A stretch of 64,000 bases of DNA from Rotaria macrura (lineage: Eukaryota; Rotifera; Eurotatoria; Philodinida; Philodinidae), in NCBI GenBank assembly GCA_900239685.1, contig OENT01000637.1:25848-89847 (forward strand), written 5' to 3'. This document shows, piece by piece, positions 60,099 through 64,000 of this stretch. The first letter of the stretch is position 1; every line of letters starts with the position of its first letter. The notes under the pieces were generated by a model. The model was given only the letters and a program-made list of their open reading frames with translations, was not told the DNA's origin and did no database searches. The position numbers and the translations under genes are program-made.

Positions 60099-60710
60099 CT
60101 GTCAAAAAATATTATAGACTTGTCGAACATCAAGTAAAGCTTTATGAATTGTCATCATAGAATTAACATATGAAACATGTTGGCTTTTTTTCTAGTGACC
60201 AAGGAGGTACCTATCAAAATGGATTATTTTGGCATCGGGGAACTTCGTTGATTCTGTCTACCACTCCGTCAGTATCTGCTGATTTTATTCGAGTTACAAG
60301 AATCTCCCCTCATGGAACTTTTTCGGTCAATCAGAAAGTACCGGATGAATAATAGCCCATCCTTACATTGGCTTTGTTGTTCTTCGAAACAATTCACTTT
60401 TTTAAATTTATTGCTTGATATTGTAGTGCTAAGAAGAATGTTGTTATGCTCAGTGAGATAGCATGATTCTTTATGGGATTAGTTCAGGCCATGCTATAGT
60501 TACGACGTCCCACTCAACATCTACGCCATCCTAGTCAACAAGACGACGTTTTACAATTAATTAAAAACGTTAACTCTTTCTGGGGCCAATGAGGTTATTT
60601 CGAGGATTGGCAGAAAATATGGTCTCCAACATCCTCGCTTTCATTGAGATATAATGTATAAAATCATCTTTTTTTCCAGAAATAACACAAACAGGGAATC
60701 TCATTCCTAA
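60099..60710. other. Region upstream of the GPCR exon
   Basis: Expected to hold N-terminal GPCR exons, but none was recognised on the minus strand. A 60-residue + frame at 60170-60352 has no support. Confidence 0.35.
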
Positions 60711-60975
60711 CCCAGGTCGAAGATGTACGGCGGGAACCGGCCGGATCCAGTGTTATTCCCACGACTTCCGGAAGCGGGTTTCCGAAATCGGTTCCGGCTT
60801 CCAGTTCCGGCTTACTTCCCACCAATTCCGGGCACCGGAGCGTATCCACGGATACAGTTCCCGTTTCCCACGCGGGATCCGTCAACGGAAAACACCGTTT
60901 CCCTGACCGGCCGGAAAACGGTAAAGATCCGACCGTTTACGAAATCGGATACTGGTAACGGATAAAACAATTTTC
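60711..60975. mobile_element. CCCAGGTC-ended, CCGG-rich element (relic)
   Basis: Starts with CCCAGGTCGA, the same end as the MITE copy at 47652. The body is G+C-rich and made of TTCCGG, CCGGAA, GGAACCGGCC and GGAAACGG words rather than CGTATACGG. No matching right end TCGACCTGGG was found; a trace (ACACGACCCAG) occurs near 61000. Non-coding despite stop-poor frames on both strands. Confidence 0.55.
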
Positions 60976-61249
60976 CCGTCGGGATAGGACACGACCCAGA
61001 TCCGACCGTTTCCCCTCAGTTCACGAAACCACATCTGACCGTTTCCCGAACAGCTCTACAAACTTTTATCTACTCAGCAAAGTTCTCAGTATTCCAAACT
61101 CAAATTCTTTTATCTTTCAAAAACCCTTGGACGACACCATACAGAGAAGGAAAGTTTATTAGTAGAACGCTACAATTATTTTGAAATTCGTTTTTTCTTG
61201 TCACTAAATGGGAAGTTTTGTTCCGAAGTAAAGATCTAACAATAACAAT

Positions 61250-61260
61250 CCCCCCCCCCN
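61250..61260. other. C homopolymer and undetermined base
   Basis: A run of ten C ends in the only N of the window (61260). This is probably a sequencing or assembly ambiguity, so order and distance across it should be treated with care. Confidence 0.9.
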
Positions 61261-61390
61261 TTCATATTTAGGTAATCTCTGAAGTCTCCTCTTTCAAATG
61301 ATATATTATTCATCCTGGATTTCTCACGTTTTCATAGCGATATTATCGGTCTACGAAAAGTGACCTCACCTGACAGAATTAGGTAGTAGT

Positions 61391-61824
61391 TCCCTAATCC
61401 TGACGGTCAGCAAGAAAATTTCCTCAATTCTGACGCTTCTAATAAATTACACAGAAAAACTCAATTTTAGGAAAAAACTTTATTTTTCATATTTTGGCTG
61501 AGAGATAGAGGAGAGGTGTCAGAGACATTTTTGTAGAGCGGATCAAGCTCTATCATAATCTAAAGGTTCAAGACAATTGCATTTTCATTTATGAAGATAG
61601 AGACCTTGAAATGAAGACACCCTAGGGTCATGGAAAAAAAGTTGTCCCTAATTCTGACGCTCAGCCAATTTTTTTCCCTAATTCTGACGGTCCAGCCAAA
61701 TTTTTTCCCTAATTCTGACGGTAGCTATTTTTGGTCCCTAATTCTGACAGTGACTGTTTTTGTCTCTAATTCTGATTTTTCAGTCATTTTTAGTCTCTAA
61801 TTCTGACGGCAACTTTTGTTTTGT
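61391..61824. repeat. 30-bp-period tandem array (TCCCTAATTCTGACGGT)
   Basis: The word TCCCTAATTCTGACGGT followed by a T-rich spacer recurs every 30 bp. Copies start at about 61646, 61676, 61706, 61736, 61765 and 61795, and there is an earlier pair at 61391 and 61421. The array abuts the 58-bp inverted repeat at 61825. Spacing and position suggest subterminal protein-binding repeats of a DNA transposon; this function is inferred. Confidence 0.8.
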
Positions 61825-61882
61825 TCTACATTATAACAGGCAACTATTCCTATGAAAGTACTCTAGTAAAAAATTAGTATTG
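61825..61882 (+). repeat. 58-bp inverted repeat, left copy
   Basis: TCTACATTATAACAGGCAAC... through TTAGTATTG occurs inverted at 63943-64000 with no mismatch seen. The pair brackets the transposase-like exons. The right copy is cut by the window edge, so the true repeat is probably longer and should include the 30-bp array. Confidence 0.85.
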
Positions 61883-61959
61883 AGAAAATAAATATTAATC
61901 ACAGGCCATTATAGTATGTATAGATATGTATGTATATAAATAAAACGTAGAGAACCCGA

Positions 61960-63323
61960 TCAACTTTTTCTGATTGAACGTTGAGATCGTTGAACACCGG
62001 GTTGCTTCGATAATTTATTTGCTTTTGCATCAGCTTTTTTTCTTAAATCTTGAAGAAGGGTGCCGCTTGTTATAACTTCACCAAATTGACGCTCAGCACG
62101 TGTACGAGGATTTGGTTTCGGTTGTATAGTTGGAATTGCATCATTTTTATTTTGTGAATAAATTGATAAAATCGATTGAACAGCCGATGCTGCACTCAAA
62201 TGAGTATTCGAACGTGTTGATAGACTGGTCGAATCTGTATTTGTTTTTAGAAGTGAGGTATCTAAACTTTCATCAGAATCTAAAATATGTTAATAAATAG
62301 AATGAGTAAAAAATGTTGATAAAACTTTGACCTTCGTTCGATTGATTACTGTTCGAGGTTTTTATATTTTGACGAGATAAAATATTAGTTGATTCGTCTG
62401 AATCACTAAACCATATAATAAATTGTATCTATGAAAAAATATCATTCTTAACTGTAGTTTCTTACCTTTCTTCACTATATTCATCATCAAAAGTTGTTCG
62501 ATTGCGTGATGTGGATGACGATCGTGCAGTACTACAATGAAAAAATTGTAAATCTAATTTTATTAAAGTAGTGGTTGTCTCAATGACAACGTGTATTTGA
62601 AAACACCAATTAAAAAGGAAAACAGAAGATCCAGTTAGAATGAAATATTAGCCATCATCGTTGATGAATTTATTGTTACGACAAACTTACAGAAAACTTC
62701 TGATTTAAAATAAGATTATAATAGGATATATATGATGAAAATGTACGGACATATGGAGTGCTGAAAGCAAGGAGATTTCATTGGAGGAATGTGTTTCAGA
62801 GTAATCGATATTCTAAAAGATGTCTCACATTAGAAAAAAAACCGAGCCAGTACTGTATGAGAAGATAAAAGAATTTTCATCTTTTACTGGATTCTAAGCT
62901 TTGAAATTACGTACTCATCCGTTTCAGGAGTTGAAATTATCTAAACTCACTCACCTTACATAAACTTCAGTTGGGTGTGATGAATCATCCGTATCATCGC
63001 CATCAGTATCAACTGTCTGTATTTCATTTGTTAGAAATGATAAAATATCGATCGCCGATGAGCTAAAACAAATCCATTTAAGTAAGAAAGTATGTTATTA
63101 TGTCTTACGAGGTGCTAGAATTATTATTTGATGAACGAGAACGAACAACCTTGTCTTTCATCGCTTCACTATTGTGAGGCCATATGCCTGATCTTCGAAA
63201 ACCGCCTGAAACAGCACTAGTTGAAAATGAACTTGTAAAAAGTTTATCCAATAATTTTGGAAAATCAATTTTCCGAATAGTTTTTCGAGTAGTATCTTGA
63301 AAATAAGATGTTACCAAAGATTT
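61960..63323 (-). CDS. C-terminal exons of a DDE-type (pogo/Tigger/jerky-like) transposase
   Basis: Five exons (63109-63323, 62955-63062, 62466-62531, 62332-62405, 61960-62279) give 260 residues in one phase-consistent chain; the start lies upstream and was not found. The first exon reads FPKLLDKLFTSSFS then VSGGFRRSGIWPHNSEAM. This is the 'GFR.tGI.P.N' block that follows the catalytic domain of DDE_1 transposases. A long Ser/Asp-rich low-complexity linker follows, then FGEVITSGTLLQDLRKKADAK, which matches the 'vlTs.e.l..L..k' tail of the same proteins. The DDE catalytic residues and DNA-binding domain are absent from the 620 bp left before the inverted repeat. The locus is therefore either an internally deleted transposon, a domesticated fragment, or one whose earlier exons lie beyond the window. 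Confidence 0.55.
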
Positions 63324-63942
63324 CTACTTCTTTTTTGCAGCACTAAAATTATAAAAGCACTCATTGAAGAAGAACCAAAATTGAAATATCTCATAGGCAT
63401 TCTTATTTACTGTTTTTTTCTGATCAATCTCTTCAGACACTACTTCTGCCTACGTAGTCACACAAATATGTATTTTAAATTTTCATATCGTCGAATATCC
63501 TTCTAAAGTCATTCGTATCTTTTGAGTTTCATATTCATGTGATTTTTAAGGAATGTTTAATTTTACAAAACTCTTTACCGTCAAAAGTTTTAATTAAAAA
63601 TTTTAAGCTCCGTATCTTTTGTTACTTTGCCAAATAACTATCAACTTTCTACAAAATAAGTGACGCATAAAAGATCTAAATATATGAGTAGGATGTCACA
63701 AGTAAACCAACAAACCAGTAAAGTGATCTTTCATTACACTAACGAGGATGTAAAGAACCTTTTTTCTCAAAGCTCGCTCTCGGTTTCTTTCTTTTGTACC
63801 AATTGAGCATTCTATTGCATGAAGAAAAAGATCTCTACTTCACTGCAATGTTAAATGACATTTGCTAAAATCACCTAAAATATCTATTAAATAACTATAC
63901 AGCGAGAAAAAAATGAAAACACTATCAATTTCTTGAATTCTA
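63324..63942. other. Non-coding segment upstream of the transposase-like exons
   Basis: No coding signal on either strand although the catalytic core of the transposase would be expected here. The frame at 63297-63506 (+) overlaps the exon antisense and is not credited. Confidence 0.4.
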
Positions 63943-64000
63943 CAATACTAATTTTTTACTAGAGTACTTTCATAGGAATAGTTGCCTGTTATAATGTAGA
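63943..64000 (-). repeat. 58-bp inverted repeat, right copy (cut by window end)
   Basis: Reverse complement of 61825-61882, reaching the last base of the window. Continuation outside the window is expected. Confidence 0.85.

Noticed and set aside
60664..60965. Overlapping frames on both strands at the CCGG-rich element
   Set aside because: G+C-rich repeat words are stop-poor; composition is Pro/Gly/Arg from repeats and there is no start or splice context.
1..64000. CRISPR arrays, bacterial operons, phage modules
   Set aside because: Gene structure is eukaryotic with spliceosomal introns; the only regular short array (30-bp period near 61.4-61.8 kb) lacks unique spacers and lies next to a transposase remnant.

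Overview
The window is an AT-rich animal nuclear contig. Genes are split by short GT-AG introns, often 40-70 bp, with a few of several hundred bp. The gene set is metazoan: innexin, slingshot phosphatase, PAQR3, adhesion GPCR, pancreatic-type lipase, BET1 SNARE, TRMT112 and an amidated-neuropeptide precursor. Compact introns together with an intronless ankyrin + ADP-ribosyltransferase gene and abundant miniature transposons suggest a bdelloid rotifer (Rotaria/Adineta type). That assignment is inference from gene style; no species marker was read.

Left part (about 1-44 kb) is the core-gene zone. In order: the 3' end of a DENN-domain-like gene (+), a neuropeptide precursor (+), slingshot cofilin phosphatase (-, 11 exons), a 940-bp foldback element, a small Cys-containing ORF (+), a secreted lipase with PLAT domain (-, 14 exons with several micro-exons), an FET/FUS-like RRM-RGG protein (+), a gene-poor stretch holding an inverted-repeat structure, PAQR3 (-), TRMT112 (-), BET1-like SNARE (-), an innexin (+), a decayed gene remnant (+), and a protein with a C-terminal BAF (barrier-to-autointegration factor) fold behind about 200 unrecognised residues (-). 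Most exon chains were rebuilt by hand from splice sites, and in each the reading phase closes exactly.

Right part (about 44-64 kb) looks accessory. The genes are an intronless ankyrin-ART, an adhesion GPCR whose single exon begins just before the GPS, one tRNA-like gene, and the C-terminal exons of a DDE-type transposase. Between them lie at least eight structured repeats. These are two CCCAGGTC-ended elements built from CGTATACGG words, a relic of the same family, a 764-bp element with an 8-bp target duplication, a 2.07-kb element with TA duplication, a 360-bp apparently perfect inverted repeat 2.06 kb apart, a 169-bp hAT-like MITE, CCGG-rich islands, and a 30-bp-period tandem array next to a 58-bp inverted repeat that ends at the window edge.

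The core genes do not form a pathway; they are ordinary, independently transcribed animal genes. The items most worth following are the YLV/YWV-amide neuropeptide precursor, the BAF-domain protein with a long N-terminal extension, the palindrome-word MITE family, and the transposase locus bounded by inverted repeats and a 30-bp array.
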